Shown: positions 9,905 through 20,685, numbered from the stretch's first letter. The stretch: DNA of 64,000 nucleotides from Isochrysis galbana (GCA_018136815.1 CM030934.1:6083087-6147086); one strand, 5' to 3'. The notes: a model not told the origin generated them from the sequence alone. Numbers and translations are program-made.

Positions 9905-10542
9905 TTACATCTCCTACAGCAGGGGAGTAAGCAGTATTCCAACCGCTGCTTTTGATTCTCCTCCTCACCCAACATTGTTGCCGTGAGCGTTGGGATCTTT
10001 GCACTTGGGCTTAGCACTCACCCCACATTGTGAAATGACAATCGGCAGCTTGGGTTTGCTGTTTGCGCCCACGGCGACCGCCTCAATCTTGCGCACTGTG
10101 AGCATGCCATCGATGACCTGCCAACGTTCATCAAGATTGCTGTTGCTCATCGCGACGTGCGCAAGAATCGAGAGAAACGGATGAAAAGCTTGCATATATG
10201 CCGCACAGGGCATCTTTGCGCAGCCCTGGCTGAGAGCACGCAAGGTGGCACACCTTGCCAAAAACGACGTGCTTACCATCCAACCAATCGCAAGCATCGC
10301 AGGTGATGAAGAATTGACATCCGTTCGTGTTGGGCCCTGAATTCGCCATGCTCAACAACCCCGGGCCGGTGTGCTTGTGAGTGAAACCTTCGTCGTCGAA
10401 GCGATCGCCATAAATAGAAGTACAGCCGGAGCCATCACCCTTCAGGAAGTCACCTCCCTGCGCCATGAATCCTTTGATGATGCGATGGAACACACAGCCC
10501 TTGTAGCCAACAGGTTTGCCCCCCTTGCGAAACTCGCCAGTA
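9905..10542 (-). CDS. Cyclophilin, PPIH type (peptidyl-prolyl isomerase), 5' end lost in gap
   Basis: Peptidyl-prolyl cis-trans isomerase closest to the U4/U6 snRNP-associated PPIH, a spliceosome folding factor. The large exon 10542-10254 holds the active-site core: [15 protein letters not shown], then [16 protein letters not shown], then [13 protein letters not shown]. Exon 10117-10022 encodes [17 protein letters not shown] to ISQCG. A nine-base exon at 9913-9905, after a clean CTGCTGTAG acceptor, supplies Glu-Met-stop and completes the family ending SQCGEM. All phases agree. Roughly the first 50 residues lie in or beyond the N gap, which is therefore probably larger than 100 bases. It is divergently arranged with the methyltransferase-PHD gene, so the gap may hide a shared promoter. 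Confidence 0.93.
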
Positions 10543-10642
10543 NNNNNNNNNNNNNNNNNNNNNNNNNNNNNNNNNNNNNNNNNNNNNNNNNNNNNNNNNN
10601 NNNNNNNNNNNNNNNNNNNNNNNNNNNNNNNNNNNNNNNNNN
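10543..10642. other. Assembly gap (100 N)
   Basis: Exactly 100 N, the conventional size for a gap of unknown length. It removes the 5' part of the cyclophilin gene and possibly upstream sequence of the next gene. Confidence 0.98.
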
Positions 10643-10651
10643 GCATCACGG

Positions 10652-13412
10652 ATGCACAGCAGCTCGCGCCTCGTCGAACAGCCCTACGCGCTGCGCTTCA
10701 ACGCGCACTTTGCACGGGAGTTGCCATTCGCGCTGCACGGGGCTGCTGAGGATGTGCTGCTGAGCTGGAAGGACGTTGCGGCCGACGACTTTGAGCCTCA
10801 TGTGCGCCACGGGGATGGAGACTGGCCTTGGCACATTGATGCGTCGAGTCGTCAAGGCACGAGGGCCGCGCTAGCTCACTGCTGGAACATGCTGACAAGC
10901 GACAGCTGTGACCTCGGTGATGGGGACGACGAGAAATGCTCGTGGGTGATGGCTTCGGCTTGGCTTGTCGTGCCCGCATTCTCGACGCGCCAGGACCCCC
11001 CTGCAACGATTCGTTGTGTCGGCATCGCGTTCTACAGGCATACATTAAACAGCCAGCGGCTTTACGGAGGAATCGAGCTGGCAGAGGTGATTCCCTCTCG
11101 ATACGAGGGGCCCGCTGCCGGGTCGGCGGTGTGTGCCGCGCTCGCCGCTTACGTCTGTCGCCTCGCCGCCGTACGTGATGCGACTGTGTGCGTCTTGTCT
11201 ACGCCTCGACCCCCGCACCGGCATGCGGCGTGTTGGGAACGGGCGTGCGAAGACGGTCCGAACGGGCGCGTTTGGTGGGATGATGAATTCAAGTCGGTGG
11301 TTGACCTGTGCTCAGATTCAGGTGAGGACTCTTCGACGGATTCGCGAAGGCGCCTCCTCGATGGCGCAGACAGCAGTGATGCCCGTCTCCTTTGGCGAGT
11401 GGCACGTGCAGCCCGCCTATATAGCGAACAGGAAGCTTTGGCGACGAGCGGCCTAGCCGACGAGGCCGGCGTGGCGGACGTCAGAGCATCAATGGAGCGC
11501 GAGGCAGCGAAAGCAGCGCAAACGGCTGAAAGCGCCTTGGCGGCGATGGAAGGCGCAAAGTGTCAGTCTTTTCGTAGCTGGCAGGGTGGGCGAACTGCTG
11601 GTGGCGATGAGATCCAAGTCAACGAGCTGGTGGCCTTGTTCGACCCACGCTCGGCACGCTACGTCCCCTGTTTCGTGAAATGCGCGGAAGAAATGCTTTC
11701 CCAGGGGAGATACTGCTCCCCGGTGGCCGACGATATCATGCGCGGATACCCTCGCGAAACAAAGATCAAGATGTTCTTCTTCTACGAATGCTTCGACCCC
11801 GAGGCGACCAAGCTCGTTAAGGAGGGCTGCGAGCGACGACAGCTGGCGTATGAGAAGAATGGACTCCCGTCACAGTGCCTCAAATGGGACTGCACCCGGC
11901 ATGCCGCACAGAGGGAGATAGCACTTCTCTCAGGCATCCCCATCGACGAGGACGGGGAGCAATTCGTTTATTCCCACCCGTGGTTCACCCTTGCTGCACG
12001 CGTTGGTTCGCCAGAGTGGTTTTTACATCTGCAAGAGCGGCGCGAGGCTGTGGCTCCCGGGGAGCTACGGGCTTATTGGCACGACCAACAGCGGTGGCTA
12101 TCGAAGGGACTGAATCTTCGGCCCTCGCTTATCGTCAGCCGTGCTCTTCATTTCTGCCGCAAGCGGAGCGAGCGCCAGCGGCAAGTCGGCCAACATGCTC
12201 CGCGGCGAAATTACGACTTGCACGAGGCACCGGGAGCTTTCTATTTTCTGGAAGCATTCTGTGGAACAGCCATCCTCTCACGGGAATTTCTGAGGCAGGC
12301 TGAGATCGAGCGCAAGGAAACGCTAGACTGGGATGTCGATGACGAGGGCGAGGGCGATGATGGCGGTCTTGGCATCACCATGTATGTGCAGGCCTTAGAT
12401 TGGACCGGCACAGAAGGCCATGGCACTTCTCTCCCAATGAGCCAGGCCCATCTCGACCAACTGGGAGCCAAAAATCTCTTGTGCGAAGACTGGCTCAACT
12501 TGGACCTCAACTGCATGGAAGACTCAATTCGTCTCAGTGCTCCCCGGAGTGTAGGCCGCGATCAGAGGGAGAGAGTGCTCGACCAGGTTCATTTTGGATT
12601 CGAGTGTCGCACCTTCTCGAATTTGGCGATGAGCATTCACCAACGGTACATTGACAACAACTTCTCAGGAACATCTCACGACGCGTACGAGGCCAACGTA
12701 CGTCTCTTCCACGCGATCGCCTTCTGCTTCTTAATGCGTTATCGAAACCCGCAGGTAGGCTATGCGGTGCGGCTGTGTGCTCGTGTAGGGCGTGAATGGA
12801 CAACGTGACGCCCCCATGTGCCTCGTTCAGGTGGTGATCACGTGGGAGAATCCTGAAGCTTCTATGTGGCTTCATCCCTTGATGAGACTCATCGAGCGTC
12901 CGGAGCAAGAGGGTGGCCTCGGACTTCTTCGAGCCAGTCTAGACTTCTGCCGCTTTAGCGATCGGAAGCCGCTGAAGCCGACCCACTTTTGGGTCCCGAG
13001 CGTCTGGCTTCATGACTTCTTCGATGACAAGATGAACTCGCGGTACAAATGCCAGTGCCCTTCGGGCTTTCATAGCACATCGGAGTCCGAGCAAGTTCGC
13101 GGGCACACCGGTTACAAGCGGCGCATGGTGTGCGCCTACCCTCCGAATCTCGTAATGAAATTGGTACAGCTCTCCCTACAGACGGCAAATGACCGCCGCA
13201 AATTTGGGTTGATTGGTGCCGATGGGAACTACCGATATTGTATGGAGTGCGTCGTTGGTAGTGACAACAGCTTGATATGTTGTGACTCGTGTCCTCGCAC
13301 TTTTCACCGTTCCTGCTTGGTGCCTGCTGCTCGAAGACGTGCTGCGCACAGCGGATCTGACATGTTCCGTTGCCAAATTTGCGAACATATGCCATTCCGC
13401 AGCTTGGGGTAA
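10652..13412 (+). CDS. Cytosine-C5 methyltransferase-like protein with C-terminal PHD finger
   Basis: Two exons, 10652-12754 and 12831-13412, joined in phase 0 across a 76-base GTAGGC...TTCAG intron; 894 residues. Residues 1-500 are unrecognised. From about 525 there is a methyltransferase fold: FLEAFCGTAILSREF (SAM motif I) at about 531, HFGFECRTFS with Cys652 in the place of catalytic motif IV, WENP at 706-709 (motif VI-like), and a CRFSDRKPLKPTHFW strand (motif VIII-like). Motif IV lacks the usual Pro-Cys pair but keeps Cys-x-x-Phe-Ser. Residues about 837-885 form a C4HC3 PHD finger (CMEC, CCDSC, FHRSC, CQIC), a reader of histone tails. A chromatin-linked DNA methyltransferase is the likely role; activity is inferred. 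The true start could lie in the gap. Confidence 0.7.
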
Positions 13413-13489
13413 GGAGGTGGAGTATATAATACTATTACTGTTTCAACTCAACTCAGGGGCTGCATAGGAAGGGAGGGCGGCGGGGCCAT

Positions 13490-13650
13490 GTCGACGTCGT
13501 GATCGGGAGGGGCAGCGGCCTGCGAGCGCTTCGGCTCCGGCGGCTTTGGTCGGCCCCTGTGGGGCGTCGTGACGGCGGGGGGCTGGGAAATGTGAGCGGT
13601 CGGCGCCGGCGCGCTCCATCGCTAAAACTATAACAATCGTTTTCAAAAAA
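13490..13650 (-). repeat. Repeat family H, copy 2
   Basis: Reverse complement of the 2969-3140 copy over about 160 bases, including the CGCTCCATCGCTAAAACTAT terminus. It directly abuts a family A copy. Confidence 0.65.
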
Positions 13651-13660
13651 AGTTCGCCCT

Positions 13661-13920
13661 AACTAAATTTATACTTAGTTCGCCAATGGGGGGGCACGAG
13701 CCCCCCTCGCTTTCCACTCTTCCCCTGCCATGGGGGAAGAACCACCCACTCTCCTCGCACGCCTGATGGCTTGCCAGGAGCACACAGCAGCCCTGGCGCC
13801 TAACCCATTCCTCTCCCCACAGGCCCGCCTGACTCGCCCGCCCTGGCCCGTCGTGGCCAGCCCATCTCTCTGACCAGCCCCTCCTCCCCCTGGGCCCCAC
13901 CCGAGAACGGGGCGCAACGA
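13661..13920 (-). repeat. Repeat family A copy
   Basis: Reverse-complement copy starting with the AT-rich AACTAAATTTATACTTAGTT end and continuing through the GGGGCACGAGCCCCC block to CAGCCCCTCCTCCCCC. Confidence 0.75.
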
Positions 13921-13980
13921 CTACCGTCTCCCGAAAACACGTGGGAACATCGGGCCACAATATATACATATACATCCCCG

Positions 13981-14372
13981 ATGATGACGGCGAGACACAC
14001 ACACCTTCACTTCAAACACGTAGCCCACAGACGGATAGGCACCTACAACCGATTCGCGGATAGGGACAAAACATGCCGCATGTGTAAGGTGGCTAATAAA
14101 TCCTCCACCCACCTAGGCGAATGCCCGAGGATAGTCAAGATACTGGAAACGCTCGACAAATGGGCAAGGTACACAGAAGCAGAGAAGAGGTCATCATGTC
14201 ATCATAGATAACCTCTTCATGCACCCCGGGGGGAAAATACCAAGATCGCTCACCATACTATACACTATAGCATGGAGATATATCATAACAGACTTTCACA
14301 GAATACACTATGACGGCATTGAATTCTCGGAGGAATCATTGCTGATAGGAACGATAGACAGATACACGCCCC
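13981..14372 (+). mobile_element. LINE (non-LTR retrotransposon) 3' ORF2 fragment
   Basis: Encodes the C-terminal end of a LINE polyprotein: LHFKHVAHRRIGTYNRFAD, then a CX2C...HX4C knuckle (CRMC, THLGEC). It aligns by eye with 23223-23372. After a stop near 14209 the match resumes in another frame (ILYTIAWRYIITDFHRIHYD), so there is at least one frameshift. The reverse transcriptase and endonuclease parts are missing, as expected for 5'-truncated LINE copies. Confidence 0.7.
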
Positions 14373-14392
14373 CCCCCCCCCCCCCGCGTTGT

Positions 14393-14480
14393 TTTTACCC
14401 GAAAGGGGGTATTCCCCAGCGTGGCCTCGAGGAGAGGACGTGCTGGGGTGCGCGGGGCCGGTGCGTGCACTGGGGGGAGC
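14393..14480 (-). repeat. Repeat family J, copy 2
   Basis: Reverse complement of 2095-2215; begins after a C-run at 14371-14386. Confidence 0.6.
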
Positions 14481-14664
14481 TACTGACCACCTCGATGAGA
14501 GTGGCATATATAATAGCCGAGGGACCCAGCTCAGAACAAACTTGAGACGAGCATCACCGCGGCTGGACAAGCACCCACAGAGACATACAAGCGACTACCA
14601 CGTGCGAGAGAGACGAAATAGCCCGAGGCCCGTCAGCCTACGACAACACTTGACCGACAATAGG

Positions 14665-14875
14665 CCTGCCCGGAACTCGCACTCTGAACCAGGCTCGTGG
14701 TAGTGCACCTGAGCCGAACTCCGGATACCGAAGACAAAGGAATGAAGCAGGGGGGAACGGGAGGAGGTGGAGGAAAGGGAAGTTAAGGGCGATGTCAGTA
14801 GGGATAGGGAAATACCCTAGTCTGGTAGGTGTGTAGCCCAGAATCTTCAGATGTTTTTTTCCCCTGCCCCTGGGC
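14665..14875 (+). repeat. Repeat family B copy (SINE-like, T-tailed)
   Basis: About 210 bases from CCCGGAACTCGCACTCTGAA, through CCGGATACCGAAGACAAAGG and a purine block, to TAGCCCAGAATCTTCAGATG plus a T-run. Four other copies: 35960-36155, 45935-46175 (-), 56605-56820 and 62575-62728 (-). Confidence 0.75.
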
Positions 14876-15060
14876 CCCCTTGATCAGGACGCCCCAGCCA
14901 ACTCCAGTCGACCTGCAAGGGTGCGGAGCACCAGCGAGGGAGAGGCAAGAGCAAGAGGGGCCAGGGCCATGCCCCAGCCTCACCTGTCACCTGCCCCCTG
15001 AGCTGTGCTCCCAGGCCCTTGCGGGCCATCTGGGGACCTGAAGTGGAGGCGGAGGCGGAG
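14868..15060 (-). repeat. Repeat family A, distal half only
   Basis: Matches the distal (5') half of the long family A copy: CCAGCCAACTCCAGTCGACC, then GGGGCCAGGGCCATGCCCC, then CCCCCTGAGCTG. The hairpin end is absent. Confidence 0.6.
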
Positions 15061-15407
15061 GCGCGCGCCACATAGCCAGGAAGGTCTGTCTACATGCTCG
15101 GTCGCGCAGCTTCTTTCCCCGTTCCCGCTAATTGTCACCTTGGTTTGTTCAATGTACACGCCCATGGCAAGATCGGGTCCGTGGCATCATCGTCGACAAT
15201 GTAGGAAGATTGTACAGACTTTTCCACCACAAGTTCGAAGGCTTCTACGGGACCTACCTACCGCGTGCGTCGAGAATCGATACGTACACTATTTGTGTCA
15301 TGTCTAACGCAACAAGCACCGATTGCCAAGGGGTAGCCTATCTCCGCGCTAACAGTGCTTGTGTGGGAGCTCGGAAAGAGAGACTGTGTTGCCGTGGAAA
15401 GCTAGAA
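15061..15407. other. Intergenic, nothing recognised
   Basis: No gene or repeat supported. Confidence 0.4.
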
Positions 15408-15617
15408 TCACACAGGTCCAGTGGGCGCACCATCGTACCACCGCGCGTTCAAATTGCTCAACGGCACGCTACTCATTACATGGTTCTCCGCGTCCAGAAT
15501 TTTGACAGGCGGGGCAAATTGTAACGGCGGCATGTAGACGATGGAAGGCGCCAGTGTCGCAAACGAGTCGATGAAGTTGCGCATGCTGGCCTCCATCAAC
15601 AATGGGTACCTACTGCA
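15408..15617 (-). pseudogene. Possible terminal exon, unknown protein (about 68 codons)
   Basis: Minus-strand open stretch RYPLLMEASMRNFIDSFAT...VPLSNLNARWYDGAPTGPV-stop with protein-like composition. A possible acceptor (TACGTGCAG) precedes it. No upstream exon in 15618-16104 could be joined with confidence, so it is either the 3' end of a short unrecognised gene or a remnant. Confidence 0.3.
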
Positions 15618-16104
15618 CGTACGCAACGACTAAGGCCCGGGGCTTCTCAAGCGCACGCGGTGGAGCGTCGTCGTCCCCAAGGTGGAGAAGGCAGGGTCAC
15701 ATGGCCGCTGCTGATGGAGGACGAGCTTACTCGTGTGGACTGCAGCCGGTGTGCATATGGTCGAACTGCGCGCGACCGGCGCGAGCGACCGCTACCGTTC
15801 ATCTCTCCGCGTACGCACAGACATGATGTCAGCTTTAGCAAGGCGCGTGCACCTTGTGTGGCTCAAGCAGATGTGATTCCATCCGCTCTAATGAACAAGA
15901 TGAGCTCGGACGTTCCGGGCAGAGCCAACCAAACTCGAGGGAAAGTGACTGCGGCTCGACGTGCCGAAGCGGTTAGGCGTACGCCACCTCGCGTTGCGCG
16001 CGGACGAGGGTGCTTATCGGCGCAACGGTGAGGGCAGCTCATTGGCATGTTGTCTGCCCGCCTTTATTCATGCTGGATGTCCTCACCCGCGCCACCCACC
16101 CCTC
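15618..16104. other. Intergenic, no firm gene
   Basis: Both strands have short open frames, but none has consistent splice signals. It is the 3' flank of the kinase-LOV gene, and may hold upstream exons of the 15408-15617 remnant. Confidence 0.35.
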
Positions 16105-19100
16105 CTACTCACACCCATAGCCAGGGTGCACCACGTGGAAGGAGTGGCGGCGTTTGGGAAGGGTGCGTGCATTCTTTATCAAGTTCCTCGCACGTATGAT
16201 TAAGAGGGGTTCGCGATGGGCCTTTACTTGCCTTGGGGACTTCCCCCAGCCGGACAGCCTGGGACTCGACTCGGCCGAAGGCTTGTTAGATAGTTGCGCG
16301 ATTGCGCACTGAAGCTCGGCGAGGCGCACGTAAAACGGGGTGTCCATGCGCACTTGCACAGCCACGCAGTGCTTGAGCACGTTTGTATCGCCTGACAGGC
16401 TAGGGTATAAGGAGACGCAGTTCCAGAAGCCGACGCCCTTGCTAGTCTGGTTGTACAAAGTGACGCGCTCCGCGTAGCCGTTATGGATGCAGGAGCGCAG
16501 GCGGACGATGGCGCGGGAGTCGGTCGCATCCGTCTGCAGCAAAGCACAATTCCTATTAAGGATGCTCGAGCGCGAGTATCCGGTCAGCCGCACAAAGCCA
16601 TCGGACACCCATGTCAAGGGCACCCCCGCCATGTTGCCTGTCCCAAGCGAGAATCCCACCGTATCGAAAGCGTTCACCGCTGCCGCTAGAACGTCGTGTC
16701 CAAAGCCAAGGTGGGCGCCGGCCTGCGCCGAGAGATTGTCGAGCAACTCGTGTTGCCAGCTGAAGAGACTGGCTGCCGCGTCGGCCTCCTTGCCTTGGTC
16801 GTAGGACGTGCCATTTGCTCTGCGGCAGCACCCGTGGCCGTTGGCGTTGACGCCAATGACGACGACTGCAACCAGTTCCAGTCCGGCGTGCATGAACGGT
16901 GCGAGGCTGACGATTAGAGTCTGAGGGGCGTCGCCGCGATGCACAGTCACGAGTTCCATGCGTGGCCGGCCATCGAATGCTGCGTCGCGCATCGCCTCGA
17001 TGGCACTGATCGCTTCGGGTTGGATCAAGGTCCGCGCCGTCGATTGCAGGTGATCCAATAGTTCCATGCCGAGCCCCGACTCATCGCCGCCCTCGAAGCC
17101 GACCACACGGGCGAAGCCGTCGGAGCTGATTGCAACAGGCAGCTTACATGCCTCGCGCTTCAAGGGCGTGTTAGGCCAGGCCTTGCGACAAACTGCGAAG
17201 CCGAGGTCGTTGCTCGAGCTCGCTAGGAGCACAAGCACCTTACTCAAGTGGAATTTATCAAACAGCCGTTTAGTGGCACGATGCAGTGGCGTAAGCTTGC
17301 CCGAGACCGGCGAATTCGCATCGCCGCCTACGGTACCGGCGCCGGTGCGCGCAACAGCGCCACCATCTTTCTGGCGCACCTGACGCAAGATGGCGCCGGC
17401 ATCGTAATAGTTGGCATGATCGGCAATGACGCCATTAGCACACAGGTCAACGCTCACGCCGGTCATGTGCACCCGCCTTCCTGTAGGGGCGATATCGACG
17501 AAGTCACCGTCAACCTCGAAGTGCAGCGGCCCTGTGTGCGTGCCCGACCAGCTCCACGAGGTGACAACGCGCTCGTCCGCATACGACTGGTCGACCACGT
17601 CGTAATGCAAGTCGGGGAATGCACGAATCAGTAGCTCACGGCGCTCCAGATAGCGCTGGATGGGTTGCTTGCCGGCGGTGTCAGCGCGCGAAGGCAGCTG
17701 CGTGCCGGCGGCGTTGAAGACGAAGGAGGGCGAGAAGAGCTTGGCGACGGCACTGTCCTCCGCCTTGTCATTGAACGAGAGATCGAGTCTCCGGCGAACC
17801 AACTGTTTGGCCGCCTCTGAGCGGCTCACGTCAACAAATGTCACGGTGATAGCGGCATGCGCCTCGTGCGTGGGCCTGAGCGCCACGCTGTGCTCGGTCA
17901 GCTTGGAGGTCTCCTCGAAGGCAAAGATCAGGTGGAGCGGCGGCTTGCCGCCGGGCCGCAGCATGAGGATTGGCGTGTCATTGAGGCGCATGCTCGGCTC
18001 GAGAGAGCGGCCGGCAGTTGCGCCCAAGCGACGCAATGTCTGGCTGAAGGCAGCGGCGAAGTCGTGCCGTGTCTCGGCGGCAATGCAAGGCCGCACGTCC
18101 TCCTGCGCCACGAGCAGGTTGTGACCGAAGAGTGCATGCGTTTGTGCACGCGTAAAACCGAGTAGCCGGACGAGCCTGGGGGAGATGCGCCAGATGGTGC
18201 CGTCTGCGGTGAGCTCAAGCGCGAGAGATGTGGTGGCTGTGCTCTCGTTCAGGTCGGCTGGCGCCGGCGTCGCGATGGCTGCCGCGTCAACAGCGTCTGA
18301 TGACCACTCTTCGCCAAACTCGGACTGCATGCGGAGGGTGGGTAGTCATACAAAGCGTCTGTGAGGTGTGCGGGCGAGCTACGCGTGTGAGCCACTGGCA
18401 GAGCGTCCCGGGCTTGTATGCACCCACCTGGAGGCGTGCGCACTGCTCCGCGTTGGGCGCGACGTCGGCCTCGGAGTCCTCCTCCGTCGGCAAGTAAGGC
18501 GCCGGGATCTCCTTGCGCAGCAGCGAGCCCCAGTCAAAGCTGTGGTAGAAGGGTTCAGCGCGCATCGTCAGACCGTTGAGCCGGAGGCTGGCGTCGCGAT
18601 TCATGAGCCCTCGGATCAGCCGTGTGCAATCCGGCGAGATGCGCCGCGGTATGTACGGGTCCGTCGTGGTGACGTCTTCCACGAGTTTCTGGAGGCCGCG
18701 GTCAGCAAACGGGCTGTTACCAGTGACCATTTCGAAGAGCAGGCAGCCGAGCGTCCACCAGTCGACGCCGACGCCGTACTCCTGCCGCATGAGCAGTTCA
18801 GGCGCCATGTATTCAGGCGTCCCCACGCCTGCGGTCATCGGGCCGTAAAGGGGTGAGGAGGGCGCGAGGTGGAGGCGAGGCAAAGGTAGTCAGCAGCTCA
18901 GGACTGAGCAGTGCGGCTTGGCCACGGAGCGCACAACTGCCCCGAGTGATCAGCTTGTCGCCCAGCTTCTTGGCGAATCCAAAGTCGGTCAGCTTGAGAT
19001 GGCCGTCGAGTGCAACCATCACGTTCTCAGGCTTGAGGTCACGAAAGAGAATACCCTCCTCATGCAGATGGTGCAGCGCGAGTGCGATCTCGCCAGCGTA

Positions 19101-19910
19101 GACACGTGCCCACGATTCGTGAAAGCGCCCACGCTTCTCGAGCAGGGCGAATAGGTCTCCGCCGCCCACATAGTCCATCACCAGGTAGAGATGCAGCTCG
19201 TCCTGGAACGACTGTTTCAGGCTCACAATGTACGGGTGCTGCTTGCGCGCCATCTCCTGGAGCACCTGCGGCGGGCAGGCGGGCGGTGCTCATTGAGTGT
19301 TTCCCCCACCACGCTACTAACATGTTCTGCCGGTATGCTCCAACTCGCTCGGCCAGGCTCATAGCAGAGGGCGCAGCGGAAGGCGCGCCGGGCCGCACGG
19401 CATCACCGATGCCGCCCCTCTGCTGCCCCTCTCCTTGCCAGGTAGGTGGCCCATCGCTCCATCGTTCGCGTCCGCCGTCGCACCGAAAGGCGGTTTCCTG
19501 ACTCCACCTCTCACTGGCGCAGCTCACTCTGAGAAATTCTCCTCCTCTCACCACCTGCAACACTTTCTGCATGCCCTACACCGACACCACCTCCCTTGCT
19601 GCATCTTCCCTCAGCGCAATCCCGTGCTCTCACCCCCTCCCCCCCCCCGCTCTCTAGCCGCCCCATTCCCACTCCACTCTCCGCTCACCTTCTTCTCGGA
19701 GATGGCGTGCCCGACCGAGCGCTCGCCTTGCTGGACCAGGTGCGCCTTGCGCAGCACCTTGACGGCGTAGATCTGTCCCGACGTGTTCTCCCTCGCCATC
19801 ATCACTCTGCCGAACTGCCCTTCGCCCAGGATGCCGCAGAAGGTGAAGGAATTGCTCTTTGCGGAGGTGTCACGGCGGAGGGGAGAGAGGGCGTGAGGAG
19901 GACGAGGCAT
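16105..19910 (-). CDS. AGC protein kinase fused to PAS, SnoaL-like, PAS and C-terminal LOV domains
   Basis: Four exons: 19910-19689, 19265-18938, 18828-18428 and 18324-16105; 1056 residues. The N-terminal kinase (about 24-290) has GEGQFGRV, AVKVLRK, FRDLKPEN, DFG and GTPEYMAPE, followed by an AGC tail (FYHSFDW...APYLP). The last exon adds a PAS domain (about 350-485), a SnoaL-like domain (about 490-633; FPDLHYDVV, GTHTGPLHF, PTGRRVHMTG), a second PAS (about 710-810) and a LOV domain (about 870-975). The LOV core NRNCALLQ has the photoactive Cys (Cys910), with flavin-contact Asn, FWN and Gln positions present. Likely a blue-light-regulated kinase, but with kinase and LOV in the opposite order to phototropin. 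The exon 3-4 junction falls inside the acidic AGC tail, supporting one gene. The ATG is the first good one after a long CT tract. The intron 2 donor (GGCA|GTTGTG) is the least certain join. Confidence 0.85.
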
Positions 19911-20641
19911 TGGGGCGGCCGGCGGGGGGAAAGGACGAGGAAGGAGCAGAAGAAATAGAAGAAGGCGAGGCGGGGAGGTGGAGGCAGCGAGGGCGGGAGA
20001 AGGGAGCGCAGAGGGAGAAGGGGGAGAGGGAGGTGGAGAGGGAGGAGGTGGAGAGGGTGGGACGAGGTCACGAGGGAGCGCGACGCTCCGGAGAGGCCGA
20101 CGGAGAGAGGGAGAGGGGCACCCTGTGGGAAGAGAAGAGAACCGCGCGAGTAGGTGAGAAAAGCGTGGCGGCCCCCCTCCCCCCCCCGCGACCGAGGATG
20201 TCGCGCGGCCGGGAGAGGGAGAGGTGAGAGTAGCGGGGAACGACCGAAAACTTGATGACGGGGGGGGCGGGTGGGACCACGGGAGAGAGGAGGTCCACCT
20301 CCACTCGCCAAATTGGGGCCCTGAGGGAGTTAGAAAGGAGCGAAGAGAGGGGAATGGGAGCGATGGAGAGGGACGGGCTGGTTTGCACTCGCGGCGAGGG
20401 GAGGGCCTGTGCTCCACCCCCCTCTCCCCAGTAGACTCCGGAGGTCATCTTCTCTCTCTCTCTGTCTCTCCCCCCCCCCCTCTCTCTCTCTCTCCTCGGA
20501 GAACCCGCAGCGGCTCTCTCGCTCTCTCTCTCTTGCTCGAGGGAAGTGGTGGAAATAGGGTGAAAGAGTGGGCGGATATATAAAGTATCGAGGTGGGGGG
20601 AGGGGGAGAGAGAGGGAGGGAGGGAGAGAGGGGGGTAGAGA

Positions 20642-20685
<44 letters not shown>

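Noticed and set aside
10543-10642. Proteins reading through runs of N
   Set aside because: The 100-N gaps are placeholders of unknown length, so frames across them mean nothing.
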